Shown here: positions 1-10,004 of the stretch, one piece after another
Layout of the letters: every line of letters starts with the position of its first letter
How positions within the stretch are numbered: position 1 is the first letter of the stretch
NCBI GenBank assembly: GCA_001793015.1
Contig: MGHC01000011.1
Coordinates: 18,604 to 54,108, forward strand
Origin: Candidatus Woesebacteria bacterium RIFCSPLOWO2_01_FULL_39_10
GTDB lineage: Bacteria; Patescibacteriota; Microgenomatia; UBA8517
DNA: 35,505 nt
Reading direction: 5' to 3'
The notes under the pieces: generated by a model
Told to the model about the DNA's origin: nothing
Seen by the model: only the letters and a program-made list of their open reading frames with translations
Database searches by the model: none
Program-made: the position numbers and the translations under genes

Positions 1-2
1 CT

Positions 3-110
3 GAAGAGCTTGCCGCACTTGATTCTGCTTCTACAAATTTTTGGGCTGATGTGGGAGGTGGCCAAAGAAAAGGAAAAAGTACTAATCTAAAAACTCCTGG
101 GAGACGTTAA
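3..110 (+). CDS. C-terminal fragment of a truncated CDS (...EELAALDSASTNFWADVGGGQRKGKSTNLKTPGRR*)
   Basis: Open reading frame from the window edge to TAA at 108-110; family not recognisable. Confidence 0.4.
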   Translation, partial: EELAALDSASTNFWADVGGGQRKGKSTNLKTPGRR

Positions 111-178
111 AATAGCTAATTCCGACTAATAAGCTTTTTTCAAACTGCTTTACTTTCAGTGATTTAATGCTTCCTAAT

Positions 179-207
179 TTGCGTATGTAAACATCCTTTA
201 GTATAAT
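179..207 (+). promoter_or_regulatory. sigma70-type promoter TTGCGT-N17-TATAAT
   Basis: -35 TTGCGT at 179-184, -10 TATAAT at 202-207, 17-bp spacer. Confidence 0.6.
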
Positions 208-231
208 ACTATATTATTCAATAATAGGTTT

Positions 232-258
232 CTAGCTAGCAATTAGCTAGATTTTTTT
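232..258 (+). terminator. hairpin CTAGCTA-GCAAT-TAGCTAG followed by ATTTTTTT, inside the leader of the 1544-aa gene
   Basis: Perfect 7-bp stem plus T7; lies between the promoter at 179-207 and the ATG at 268. Confidence 0.55.
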
Positions 259-267
259 GTATTTGTT

Positions 268-3200
268 ATGAGTGACTTAAATATTATTATTCCTGTCAAA
301 AATGAAGCTGGAAATATAAAAGAGCTGGCTGATCGGATTCACGCCAGTCTTTATTCAGCAGGCATAAAGTATCGAATGATTTTTGTGGACGATCATTCGG
401 AAGATACAACCGTTGAAGAGATAAAAATGGTTTCTGGAAAGTATCCTGTAATACTTCACGTTAAGCAAGGAAAACCTGGTAAAGCATATAGCATTTTGGA
501 AGGGTCCAAATTTGCCACAACTGAAAAGCTGGCAATGATCGATGCAGATCTTCAGTATCCTCCCGAGGTCATTCCAGATATGTACAAACTACTGGACGCT
601 CACGGAGTTGTTGTATCAAACCGCAAAGGCCATAAAACCTCGTTAACAAGAAAAATAGGATCAAAAATGAACAGCCTGATCTTTGAGAAGTTTTTACATG
701 GCTTGAAGGTGGATACCCAGTCGGGCCTGAAACTATTTAAAAAAGAAATAATCGACCATTTGACAGAAGAAGATGTAACGGGATGGACGGTTGATATGCC
801 TCTTCTTAGAACTTCACTTGAGCTTGGCTACTCGATTGGGTGCGTTGATATAGAATTTACGGAAAGAAAAAACGGAAAATCAAAAGTGAATTTCCTAAAA
901 ACCGCACTTGAGATCGGGAGTCACTCTCTGAGACTTAAATTTAAGAAAAGAAAAGTTTATCCGATTAAATCTAAAACAATTGATTCTCCAATCGGTGCGG
1001 GATTGGCCCATAAAGGTAAGAGATTTATCACACACACCCACTTACCACACGAAATCTCAGCGTTAAACACTCTTCATTTGTGGCAAAAAATTGCACTTTT
1101 CTCGTCAATCACAATCCTAGTAGTTGGTTTATTAGTGACAACCAAGTTAACCGCCATCATTGTCATCGCCTTTTTATCATTTATTTATTTTCTTGATCTT
1201 TTGTTTTCTTTACGGGTTTTACTTAAATCTTTACATAATCCTCCTGAAATCAAGATTGATGACGTGGAGATAGCTTCACTTAATGATCAAGACCTGCCTT
1301 TGTATACAATTCTTTGCCCTTTGTACAAAGAGGCCAAAATTTTACCTGAATTTATTGAAAATATAGGAAAAATTGACTGGCCGAAGGAAAAGCTGGAAGT
1401 AATTCTTTTACTTGAAGAAGACGATGAAGAGACAATAAAGGCCTCCCAAAATATATTTATTCCCAGCTACATAAGAACGCTTATTGTTCCAAATTCGCAG
1501 CCAAAAACCAAACCAAAAGCCTGTAATTACGGATTGGCATATTCCAAAGGAGAGTATTTAGTAATTTATGATGCTGAAGATAGGCCGGATCCTCTTCAAC
1601 TGAAAAAAGCATACCTTGCTTTCAAAAAATTGGGTGAAGATGTTGTCTGTTTACAATCGAAACTAAATTACTACAATACAGGCCACAACATTTTAACGAG
1701 ACTTTTTACAAGCGAATACCTCCTGTGGTTTGATCTTATTTTGCCAGGATTACAAGTGGCAGGGACAGTTATTCCTCTAGGAGGTACTAGCAACCATTTC
1801 AAAACCAAGAAACTAAAAAATCTTCACGGATGGGATCCTTTTAACGTAACTGAGGATTGCGACCTGGGTGCAAGGCTTTTTAAAAAAGGTTACAAAACTG
1901 CACTTTTAGATTCAACGACTTATGAGGAGGCAAATTCGAGAATAATTTCCTGGATAAAACAGAGATCACGTTGGATAAAAGGCTATATCCAAACCTACCT
2001 GGTTCATATGCGTGATCCTATAAAGTTCCATAGAGAATTTGGACTTCAAGCTCTCATTTTTCAACTTGTTGTTGGTGCCAGAATGACGTTTATTCTTATA
2101 AACCCAATTCTTTGGCTGGCTACAATTTCTTACTTTGCACTGTACCAATTTGTCGGACCAACAATTGAGTCTCTTTACCCAACCCCGGTTTTCTATATAG
2201 CTGTCACATCTTTAGTTTTTGGTAACTTTATCTATTTTTACAACTATATGATTGGCTGTGCCAAAAAAGGACAGTGGAGTCTTATTAAGTGGGTATTTTT
2301 AATTCCACTCTATTGGCTAATGACTAGTATTGCGGCAATTGTAGCTTTTTATCAACTAATTGTCGCGCCTCATTTTTGGGAGAAAACTGAACACGGTTTG
2401 CATCTTAGTGTCAAAGCAAAACAAAAAGAAGCAATACGATTATTGCCAAGACTAGCTTTAAGCGACGCTGTTTTTGGTGGAAGTGTACTTATATTTGCCT
2501 CAATTGCCGCCAACTTTTCCAATTTTTTGTATAACGCTTATTTGGGAAGATCGGTTGACCTTTCGCAATTTGGGACAGTTGCCTTAATAGGAAACATATT
2601 TACTTTGGTTGGCGTAATAACAACTGCATTAGGAAGGACTGTTTCTTACAAAACCGCATACCTATTGGGTAAGTTTGGGTATACAGTTTCTGATTTTTGG
2701 GCTAAAACCCAAAAAGTATCCTGGTTTGGAGCATTTTTAACAACCCTTATTTGGCTTTTGGCTATACCGTTCTTGGCAAACTTTTTTAATGAAGTTGACC
2801 CTGTTCCCTTCTTACTTTTTACACCGTTTTGGATATTTGCCTTAGTTGGTTCAGTAAACCACGGATTTATTAGTGGGAATTTAAAATTCGGCACACTCGC
2901 AACAATTGTTTTTCTTGAGTCTTCAACCAAACTTCTTTTTGCGTACCTTTTTATCGAATTTGGATTAAAAGATCTGGTTTATGCGGCAATTCCGGCTTCA
3001 CTTGTTATTCCCTTTATTTTTGCATGGCTTATATCGGTAGGAATTAAAAAACAAAAACTCGTATACGAAGCTAAGATCGAACTTAATTTCCCAACCGGAT
3101 TTTTTACAACCTCGATTCTAACGAGCTTGGCAGGCGTTGCCATATTAACCTTTGACGTAATTTTGGCAAAACATTATCTTCCAGCAACAGAAGCCGGGCA

Positions 3201-4902
3201 GTACGCCCTTTTGTCGTTAAGCGGAAAGATAGTTTACTTTTTGGGATCCTTATTTACGCAATTTATTACACCTCTCGTAAGTAAGGGTGAGGGTGCCGGT
3301 AAGAGAACAGAGGAAGTTTTTTATAAGTTATTAAGCGGTTCGATTGCAACCTCGTTCGTCGGATTTATAGCAATCGGAATATTCGGCCACATAACAATTC
3401 CAATGTTATTTGGTGAAAAGGCTGTGAGCTTAATTCCACACCTTCCCTTATACGCACTGGCGATGTTTCAGTTTAGTGTTGCCTCGGGAATAGTAATTTA
3501 CCACCAAGTCAAAAAACATTATCTATTCCCAATAATTTCATTTTCTGTGGCAGCCCTTGAGGTTCTCGGAATAGCCTTAAGCCATAATAGTATTTCGGAT
3601 ATATCTCTTGTTGTTACTACTCTCGGATCAGTCCAGCTTTTCTTAGTTACTTTCTTTCATGTCCTGTACGACCCTTTACTAGTTTTATCTAGAAACGTAA
3701 GCGATTTTTTGGGTCTTTTTACTTCAATTAATGGAAACGGAAAACCTTCTCAAAATCTACGGATTTTGGTTTTAAATTGGAGGGATACAAAACATGTTTA
3801 TGGTGGTGGAGCAGAGGTTTATATAGAGGAAATTGCTAAAAGATGGGTTAAGGAAGGGCATAAGGTAACTATCTTTTGCGGAAATGACGGAAAATCGGAA
3901 AGAAATGAGGTTGTTTCCGGAGTTCAAATAGTGCGCCGCGGCGGATTTTATACAGTTTATATCTGGGCGTTTTTATATTATGTACTTAAATTCTCTGGCA
4001 AATTTGATATCGTCGTTGATTGCGAAAACGGAATTCCATTTTTTACACCCCTTTATGTAAGAGTTCCAAAGGTTCTTCTAATACATCACGTTCATCAGGA
4101 TGTATTTCGAAAACATCTTAGTTTTCCGCTGTCATACATTGCCATGGCGCTGGAATCAAAACTAATGCCGTATTTATATAAAAATTCTCAGATTGTAACT
4201 ATTTCCGAATCTTCCAGGCGCGATATTGTAAGACAGGGTTGGGCAATACGAGATAATATTCAAATTGTTAATCCGGGAATTAATGCTATAGCTTTCAAAA
4301 AAGCTAAAAGATCGGCTAATCCCACTTTTACCTATGTCGGTCGTTTAAAGCATTACAAAAATATTGACGTAGCAATTAAAGCCCAGGCCATAATTTCGAA
4401 AAAATATAACGAAGCCCGCCTATTTATTGCCGGTAAAGGCGAAGAAGAAAATTACCTAAAGGGGCTCGCAAAAGAACTTGGAACGAATGGATCGGTTGTA
4501 TTTAAAGGATTTATTAGTGAAAAAAGTAAAGCAAAACTGCTTTCCTCCTCATGGGCTGCTATTCAGCCCTCGTCTTTTGAAGGCTGGGGTATAACCGTTA
4601 TTGAAGCGAACGCTTGTGGGATTCCTGTGATTGCCTCAAAAACCAATGGCCTTTCTGATTCTGTCGTCGATGGAGTAACAGGACTTTTAGTACCACAAGG
4701 AAATCCTGAAGTTCTCGCAAAAGCTATGGAAGGAATCATTTTAGATAAAAAATTTAGACTCGAACTTGGCCGAAAAGCATATGAGTGGTCCAAAAATTTC
4801 AGCTGGGACAAGAGTGCAAACCAATTTTTGAGAATTATTTTTAAGACAATAGAAAAAGAACGAGAAGTTTTATTTGTGAGGAAACTAGAATTGGCAAAAT
4901 AA
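268..4902 (+). CDS. four-domain fusion: GT2 (DPM1-like) + BcsA/NdvC-like membrane GT2 + Wzx/MATE-like polysaccharide flippase + GT4 glycosyltransferase
   Basis: Uninterrupted 1544-aa ORF. N-terminal GT2 (LNIIIPVKNEAGNI...DADLQYPP); second GT2 with D..D..QRSRW motif flanked by TM helices; multi-TM flippase-like region from about nt 2440; GT4 from about nt 3760 (LRILVLNWRDTKHVYGGGAEVYI...FEGWGITVIEANACGIPVIAS). Confidence 0.88.
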   Translation: MSDLNIIIPVKNEAGNIKELADRIHASLYSAGIKYRMIFVDDHSEDTTVEEIKMVSGKYPVILHVKQGKPGKAYSILEGSKFATTEKLAMIDADLQYPPEVIPDMYKLLDAHGVVVSNRKGHKTSLTRKIGSKMNSLIFEKFLHGLKVDTQSGLKLFKKEIIDHLTEEDVTGWTVDMPLLRTSLELGYSIGCVDIEFTERKNGKSKVNFLKTALEIGSHSLRLKFKKRKVYPIKSKTIDSPIGAGLAHKGKRFITHTHLPHEISALNTLHLWQKIALFSSITILVVGLLVTTKLTAIIVIAFLSFIYFLDLLFSLRVLLKSLHNPPEIKIDDVEIASLNDQDLPLYTILCPLYKEAKILPEFIENIGKIDWPKEKLEVILLLEEDDEETIKASQNIFIPSYIRTLIVPNSQPKTKPKACNYGLAYSKGEYLVIYDAEDRPDPLQLKKAYLAFKKLGEDVVCLQSKLNYYNTGHNILTRLFTSEYLLWFDLILPGLQVAGTVIPLGGTSNHFKTKKLKNLHGWDPFNVTEDCDLGARLFKKGYKTALLDSTTYEEANSRIISWIKQRSRWIKGYIQTYLVHMRDPIKFHREFGLQALIFQLVVGARMTFILINPILWLATISYFALYQFVGPTIESLYPTPVFYIAVTSLVFGNFIYFYNYMIGCAKKGQWSLIKWVFLIPLYWLMTSIAAIVAFYQLIVAPHFWEKTEHGLHLSVKAKQKEAIRLLPRLALSDAVFGGSVLIFASIAANFSNFLYNAYLGRSVDLSQFGTVALIGNIFTLVGVITTALGRTVSYKTAYLLGKFGYTVSDFWAKTQKVSWFGAFLTTLIWLLAIPFLANFFNEVDPVPFLLFTPFWIFALVGSVNHGFISGNLKFGTLATIVFLESSTKLLFAYLFIEFGLKDLVYAAIPASLVIPFIFAWLISVGIKKQKLVYEAKIELNFPTGFFTTSILTSLAGVAILTFDVILAKHYLPATEAGQYALLSLSGKIVYFLGSLFTQFITPLVSKGEGAGKRTEEVFYKLLSGSIATSFVGFIAIGIFGHITIPMLFGEKAVSLIPHLPLYALAMFQFSVASGIVIYHQVKKHYLFPIISFSVAALEVLGIALSHNSISDISLVVTTLGSVQLFLVTFFHVLYDPLLVLSRNVSDFLGLFTSINGNGKPSQNLRILVLNWRDTKHVYGGGAEVYIEEIAKRWVKEGHKVTIFCGNDGKSERNEVVSGVQIVRRGGFYTVYIWAFLYYVLKFSGKFDIVVDCENGIPFFTPLYVRVPKVLLIHHVHQDVFRKHLSFPLSYIAMALESKLMPYLYKNSQIVTISESSRRDIVRQGWAIRDNIQIVNPGINAIAFKKAKRSANPTFTYVGRLKHYKNIDVAIKAQAIISKKYNEARLFIAGKGEEENYLKGLAKELGTNGSVVFKGFISEKSKAKLLSSSWAAIQPSSFEGWGITVIEANACGIPVIASKTNGLSDSVVDGVTGLLVPQGNPEVLAKAMEGIILDKKFRLELGRKAYEWSKNFSWDKSANQFLRIIFKTIEKEREVLFVRKLELAK

Positions 4903-4956
4903 TAGTTGCTAATCCTATAGTCACAGTTAATAAATTACCACTTTTAAATCTAAATT

Positions 4957-5874
4957 ATGAATAACAAACCAACAATAACTATCGGCATTCCAGCATATAA
5001 CGAAGAGCAAAACATCGCTAATATGCTTGATAGTGTCTTAGCTCAAAAAGGCAGTTTCAAGTTAGAGAAAATTATAGTTGCTTGCGACGGATGTCTGGAC
5101 AAAACCCCTGATATAGTCAGAAAGTTTCAAATGCAAAACAAAAATATAATCTTACTCGAAGGTAAGCGAAGAGAAGGTAAATTATATAGATTGAATCAAA
5201 TATACAAAAGAAGCAAAAGCGACATTTTACTAACATTCGATGGAGACATTCTTCTGTCGAATGAAACGGTAATTGAAAAAATGATTAGTAAATTAACTGA
5301 AGACAAGAATGTCATTTTGGTTGTAGCACACCAAGTACCTGTCAAACCAACTAATTTTAAGGAAACAATTTTCTATACTGCTTACAAAATTTGGGAGGAA
5401 ACCAGAGTTCATGTTAATGAAGGAGACCATATCCATAATTTGCAAGGCGCTGCTGTTGCAATGAGAGCCAAGTTAGCAAAAAAATTAAGGTATCCAAAAA
5501 CCCTCACAACCGATCAGGGCTATCTTTATCTGTTTGCTAAAAAGTACGGGAAATTTAAATATGCATACCAAGCAATAATTTTTTATAGAGTGGTAAAAAC
5601 ACTAAAAGATTTCAGGCGACTTTCCCAAAGGACCTTGCATCAAGATCAGCAAACAGCAGCAAAACATTTTGGAAAAGAAGCCTTGAATGAGTACAAGATT
5701 CCCGTTCACAATAAACTAAAAGCGTTAATAATAAACTTTGTAAAAAGTCCACTATTTACCTCTCTTGCAATTTTAGTAAACCTTTATGTTCGGTTATTTC
5801 CATTAAATAACAATGGAAAGCCAGAGAATAAGTGGAAAATAGTTACAACAACAAAGGAGGTGATACACGTATGA
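4957..5874 (+). CDS. glycosyltransferase family 2
   Basis: TITIGIPAYNEEQNIANML...FDGDIL; C-terminal TM segment. Confidence 0.9.
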   Translation: MNNKPTITIGIPAYNEEQNIANMLDSVLAQKGSFKLEKIIVACDGCLDKTPDIVRKFQMQNKNIILLEGKRREGKLYRLNQIYKRSKSDILLTFDGDILLSNETVIEKMISKLTEDKNVILVVAHQVPVKPTNFKETIFYTAYKIWEETRVHVNEGDHIHNLQGAAVAMRAKLAKKLRYPKTLTTDQGYLYLFAKKYGKFKYAYQAIIFYRVVKTLKDFRRLSQRTLHQDQQTAAKHFGKEALNEYKIPVHNKLKALIINFVKSPLFTSLAILVNLYVRLFPLNNNGKPENKWKIVTTTKEVIHV

Positions 5875-6764
5875 AGAAAAAACTTACATTAACAGTTGGA
5901 ATTCCAACGTATTATGGAGGGCCGGCATTAGTTAATGCGGCAAAAAGCGTGTTGGATTCAAAAAGTGTTGATAAATTTCGACTAATTGTGAATATAGATG
6001 GGAATCCTTTAGAGCCAGAAATAGAAAAACAGCTTTTAGACTTGGGAGTAGATGTTGTATTCAGCAAAGAAAGAGGAGGACAAGTTGCCAGAATTAAACA
6101 AATGATAGGGATGACAGATACAGACATCTTAGTTCTTACCCAAGATGATATTCAATTAGCGCCTGATACTTTAGCAAACATACTAAAGACCTTTGGAAAT
6201 TATCCCAAATTGACAATGATTGGGGCAAGGATGAGGTCAAAGAAAACTAACAAAATAATGGAAAAGATAGTAGATGTTGCGGTTGAGGGAAATAACGAAC
6301 TGGGACGAAGATGGAAAAACGGCAACAACTATTTAATGGCTTCAGGTCGATGTATGGCATTTAGAGCAGACTTTATTAAAAAGTTTGATATTCCTGAAGG
6401 AATCATTAACTCAGATTCTTACCTTTACTTTGAAAATAAAAGAAAAGGAGGAGAATTCCTGGCACTTAGCGAGGCTGTGGTATTTAACAAAACACCTGAA
6501 ACTCTAAAAGAACATCTTAAACAAAGCCGTAAATTCAGTGTTTCGAAAGGTGAAAACGAAAAATACGCAGGTGAAAATTTATCAGGTGAATATTCGATTC
6601 CCTTGAAACCAAAACTCGAAGCATTTGCGGCGATACTTTTAAGAAAGCATATTTGGGCAATTTTGTATTTAGGAATAAATCTCTATACAAAAATTGTAGG
6701 CAGAAATATGTACAAAGACGCCGTTAGATTTTGGGAAACAGATAAAACGACTAAAAAAGTATGA
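5871..6764 (+). CDS. glycosyltransferase family 2
   Basis: The ORF track starts at 5832, but ATG at 5871 follows a perfect Shine-Dalgarno AAAGGAGGTGAT and overlaps the upstream stop as ATGA; LTVGIPTYYGG...TQDDIQL. Confidence 0.88.
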   Translation: MKKKLTLTVGIPTYYGGPALVNAAKSVLDSKSVDKFRLIVNIDGNPLEPEIEKQLLDLGVDVVFSKERGGQVARIKQMIGMTDTDILVLTQDDIQLAPDTLANILKTFGNYPKLTMIGARMRSKKTNKIMEKIVDVAVEGNNELGRRWKNGNNYLMASGRCMAFRADFIKKFDIPEGIINSDSYLYFENKRKGGEFLALSEAVVFNKTPETLKEHLKQSRKFSVSKGENEKYAGENLSGEYSIPLKPKLEAFAAILLRKHIWAILYLGINLYTKIVGRNMYKDAVRFWETDKTTKKV

Positions 6765-7849
6765 AATCTATAGTAAGAAAATCAAAGTCAACAAATAGAA
6801 TAAACAGTGGCTCTCTGTCTGTGTGGAATGTTATTTTTGGTAATTTTCTAAGTTTAATAAGTTTTCTAGATGATGTTGAACATAAACATGATTTATACAA
6901 GATCAGCGGTTATAAGTTATTTGAAAAATTCAAAACAAACACGAGGAATTCTAATTGGGTAGCGGCAGTTTACAAAAATGCATCGAATAAAAAGGTATTT
7001 GTTAAAAGGTATTTTTACAAATATAAGGATATTAATTATCATCATATATTGAATATGGCGTTTTTTTTAACACAGACTAGATATTTACAAAATCAAAAAC
7101 ATGGCTCGTATACAGTCAAATTTCCAAAGGTAGTTGACTTCAACGATAATAAAAATAATGTGACTTTAGTCACAGAATTTTGTGAAGGTAAACCAATTTC
7201 TGAACATAAGGACGATACAATATTGGAAGTGCTAGGTGAGTGCTTAATAGAATTAAAAAGTCATACGTCTAGGTTAAATAAAGAAATTGTTAATCAGCTT
7301 CCAAAAAGAACCCCTTTATTGATTTTTCTAAACTTTAATTATTTATTATTGAAAAGTTTCGTAAAAGATTTAAAAAGCCCAACATTGTATATAAAAATTC
7401 TAGCTACTTTTTATAAGCATGCTATAACATTGGATTATTTTAGGCCAGAATATTCAATATCCCACAGAGATTTAACCCCGGATAATATTTTGATCGACAG
7501 AAATACTATTACAATTTTGGACACAGAATATTTGGTGATTGGGGACTCGGTGACTGATTTAGCTATCACTCCACGAATGTTTCTCAATAAGGTTGAACCA
7601 GAAAAATTGATTAGTCTTCTGAATAAGAATTTAAATAATACTTCGGAGAGAAACAGATTCATGGCTTTAAGTTTGTACTATACAGTGTTAACACTTTCCG
7701 TATCGGAAAAGAAAAGCCGTCACTATAATAATTCAAAATTGTATTTAAAGGAGTTTTTTGAAAACATAGCACCGAAAGTTTTTGAAATTATTGATGAACA
7801 TAACAGGGAAAAAGAATACTTTTGTGAAGGAGAGATTTTTAATAATTAA
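6761..7849 (+). CDS. protein-kinase-fold (APH/WaaP-like) phosphotransferase
   Basis: SHRDLTPDNILIDRNTITILDTEYLVIGDSVTDLA resembles catalytic HxDxxxxN and metal-binding D motifs; ATGA overlap with upstream gene. Confidence 0.7.
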   Translation: MKSIVRKSKSTNRINSGSLSVWNVIFGNFLSLISFLDDVEHKHDLYKISGYKLFEKFKTNTRNSNWVAAVYKNASNKKVFVKRYFYKYKDINYHHILNMAFFLTQTRYLQNQKHGSYTVKFPKVVDFNDNKNNVTLVTEFCEGKPISEHKDDTILEVLGECLIELKSHTSRLNKEIVNQLPKRTPLLIFLNFNYLLLKSFVKDLKSPTLYIKILATFYKHAITLDYFRPEYSISHRDLTPDNILIDRNTITILDTEYLVIGDSVTDLAITPRMFLNKVEPEKLISLLNKNLNNTSERNRFMALSLYYTVLTLSVSEKKSRHYNNSKLYLKEFFENIAPKVFEIIDEHNREKEYFCEGEIFNN

Positions 7850-8782
7850 ATGAAAAAACCAACAGTTACAATCGGAATCCCTGCCTATAACGAGGAGGCA
7901 AATATCGAATATTTGCTTAAAACACTTTTGGCAGATTCGTCCAGGATTGTAAAACTCGCCGAAATAGTCATTGTATCGGACGGAAGTACAGATGCTACAG
8001 TCACTTGTGCGAGATCGGTTAATGATCGACGAATAAGAATCATTGATCGAAAACAAAGACGAGGGCTCGTCGCCACCGAGAATGAGCTTTTGCGCAATGT
8101 CCATGGAGATATCTTGGTCATGTTAGATGCTGATGTAGTTCCAGTAGAATCCGATTTTTTGGATAGGATAACAGAGCCTATCAGGAAAAATTCTTCTGTT
8201 GGTTGTGTGGGGGCAGATATAATACCACTTCCTCCCAGGAATCTTTTTGAGCGTGTGATTGCAAACAGTCACTACCTGAAGCGACATCTCTATAGAAGAA
8301 TCAGTCATGGCAACAATGTCTATTTGTGTCATGGGAGGGCGAGGGCCTTTTCGCGCTCGTTTTATAAAAAGTTGCATTGGCCGGATGATTGTCCGGAAGA
8401 TGCTTTTTCTTATCTTACTTGTATTGCGAGAGGATTCAAATTTAAATATACAGATGCAGCTAGTATATTTTTTCGGTCCCCGGTCATTTTATTTGAGCAT
8501 AGGCTTCAAAGCTCTCGATTTGTTGCAGGAATAGACCGGCTTAAGGAATTGTTTAGTCCAGAATTTGTTAAGCGCGAGTATAGCATACCCTGGAAGTTGT
8601 TCGTTGGTACATTACTGAAATACTTATTTCGCAACCCTTTCTCTACACCTGCATATCTTGTAATCACGTCTTATATTCGATTAACTCACAGAAATACAGA
8701 TATTTATAAGTCTAGATTTGAGGTGGCATCAACTTCAAAACAAATAGTTGCATTTAAAGGTCAAAAACTATCAAGAGTATGA
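7850..8782 (+). CDS. glycosyltransferase family 2
   Basis: TVTIGIPAYNEEANIEYLL...MLDADVVP; start directly abuts the upstream TAA. Confidence 0.9.
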   Translation: MKKPTVTIGIPAYNEEANIEYLLKTLLADSSRIVKLAEIVIVSDGSTDATVTCARSVNDRRIRIIDRKQRRGLVATENELLRNVHGDILVMLDADVVPVESDFLDRITEPIRKNSSVGCVGADIIPLPPRNLFERVIANSHYLKRHLYRRISHGNNVYLCHGRARAFSRSFYKKLHWPDDCPEDAFSYLTCIARGFKFKYTDAASIFFRSPVILFEHRLQSSRFVAGIDRLKELFSPEFVKREYSIPWKLFVGTLLKYLFRNPFSTPAYLVITSYIRLTHRNTDIYKSRFEVASTSKQIVAFKGQKLSRV

Positions 8783-9999
8783 ATATTTTAATTCCAAATG
8801 CCACAGGGCCTACAAATCTCGGGGATCATACCATGCTCGAAGTATTGCTGGATCTTATTGAGTCGACGAAAGGAAAGAAAAAATTAATGATACATACGAA
8901 AAATCCTGAGCTATATGAAAGAAAATATGCGAGGATTATCGCACCGAGTATTTATCACTATGTTGCCCTGAGTAAAATAAATTTAATTGTAAGAACTCTT
9001 CGAATGATAAAAATACTTATGTATTCACAAATAGTAAAAAATAGATCTAGACCATTCATCTCGAAGCGAAGTGACACAGCGGTAAAAATTATGAATGATT
9101 ATATACAAGCTGATGTAATTATTTTTGCGGGCGGCGGATATCTCAGGTCACAAAAAGGCATGAGACAGTCATTGAACTTACTGCTGCAGTTAGTTCCGTT
9201 CATCGTCGCAAAAAGCGTTAAACGTAAGATAATAGTTGCTCCAAATAGTTTTGGACCTTTTGCCTATCACTGGCAGCTAAAACTTACAGCCAAAGTTCTA
9301 AATGATTGCGACGTGGTCGCCGTTCGGGAAGAAAAATCTTATACATTAATGAAATCATACGGAGTAAAAAATCTTCATCTTTTGAACGATTTAGCGTTAC
9401 TTGTTAAAAAAACCAAACCCACCAATAAGAAGAATAAAATTATTGGATTTACTATAAGAAACTGGCTGCGCAGTCGTGTTGAGCAAGACAAGCTCGAGTT
9501 TTCATACGCACATGCTCTTACGCGATTATCCAAGCGTACTGGGGTTACGATTCAGCCTATTATTCAAGTCGCCTCTCCGGATTTTCCCTTCGAAGATGAT
9601 AAGGAAGCAGTCCGGCGAGTATATAACCGACTTCGCGATGGACATGTCCCTGTGTCAGTCCCAATTAAACTTAAATCCGTGAAGCATGCCGCCAATGTAT
9701 ACGGATGTTTAGATTTACTTCTTGGTATGAGAATGCATTCAAATATTTTAGCAGCAACTCAAGGAGTACCGTTTGTTGCAGTGAGTTATGAGCACAAGAC
9801 CCACGGCATTACAAAGCAGATTGGCATGGAAAAGTATTGTATCTCATGTGAGAAGATAGACGGCGATGTTCTGTATAAGCTTCTCATGGTAGTCTATCGA
9901 AACCGTAAGCGACTCAGGGATCAATTAATAACAAACGTTGCGTCTATTAGAAGCATCGGTATCAACGAGTGGCAATCATTGCTTTCTAAAACAAACTAA
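8779..9999 (+). CDS. polysaccharide pyruvyl transferase family protein (CsaB-like)
   Basis: PTNLGDHTMLE...IFAGGGYLRS...APNSFGPF...GMRMHSNILAATQGVPFVAVSYEHKTHGI, typical of the family. Confidence 0.85.
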   Translation: MNILIPNATGPTNLGDHTMLEVLLDLIESTKGKKKLMIHTKNPELYERKYARIIAPSIYHYVALSKINLIVRTLRMIKILMYSQIVKNRSRPFISKRSDTAVKIMNDYIQADVIIFAGGGYLRSQKGMRQSLNLLLQLVPFIVAKSVKRKIIVAPNSFGPFAYHWQLKLTAKVLNDCDVVAVREEKSYTLMKSYGVKNLHLLNDLALLVKKTKPTNKKNKIIGFTIRNWLRSRVEQDKLEFSYAHALTRLSKRTGVTIQPIIQVASPDFPFEDDKEAVRRVYNRLRDGHVPVSVPIKLKSVKHAANVYGCLDLLLGMRMHSNILAATQGVPFVAVSYEHKTHGITKQIGMEKYCISCEKIDGDVLYKLLMVVYRNRKRLRDQLITNVASIRSIGINEWQSLLSKTN

Positions 10000-10004
10000 A
10001 AAAT

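Noticed and set aside
1966-4811. Minus-strand ORFs 1966-2148, 2646-2930 and 4563-4811
   Set aside because: Antisense to the strongly supported 1544-aa fusion; no recognisable domains; consistent with shadow ORFs.
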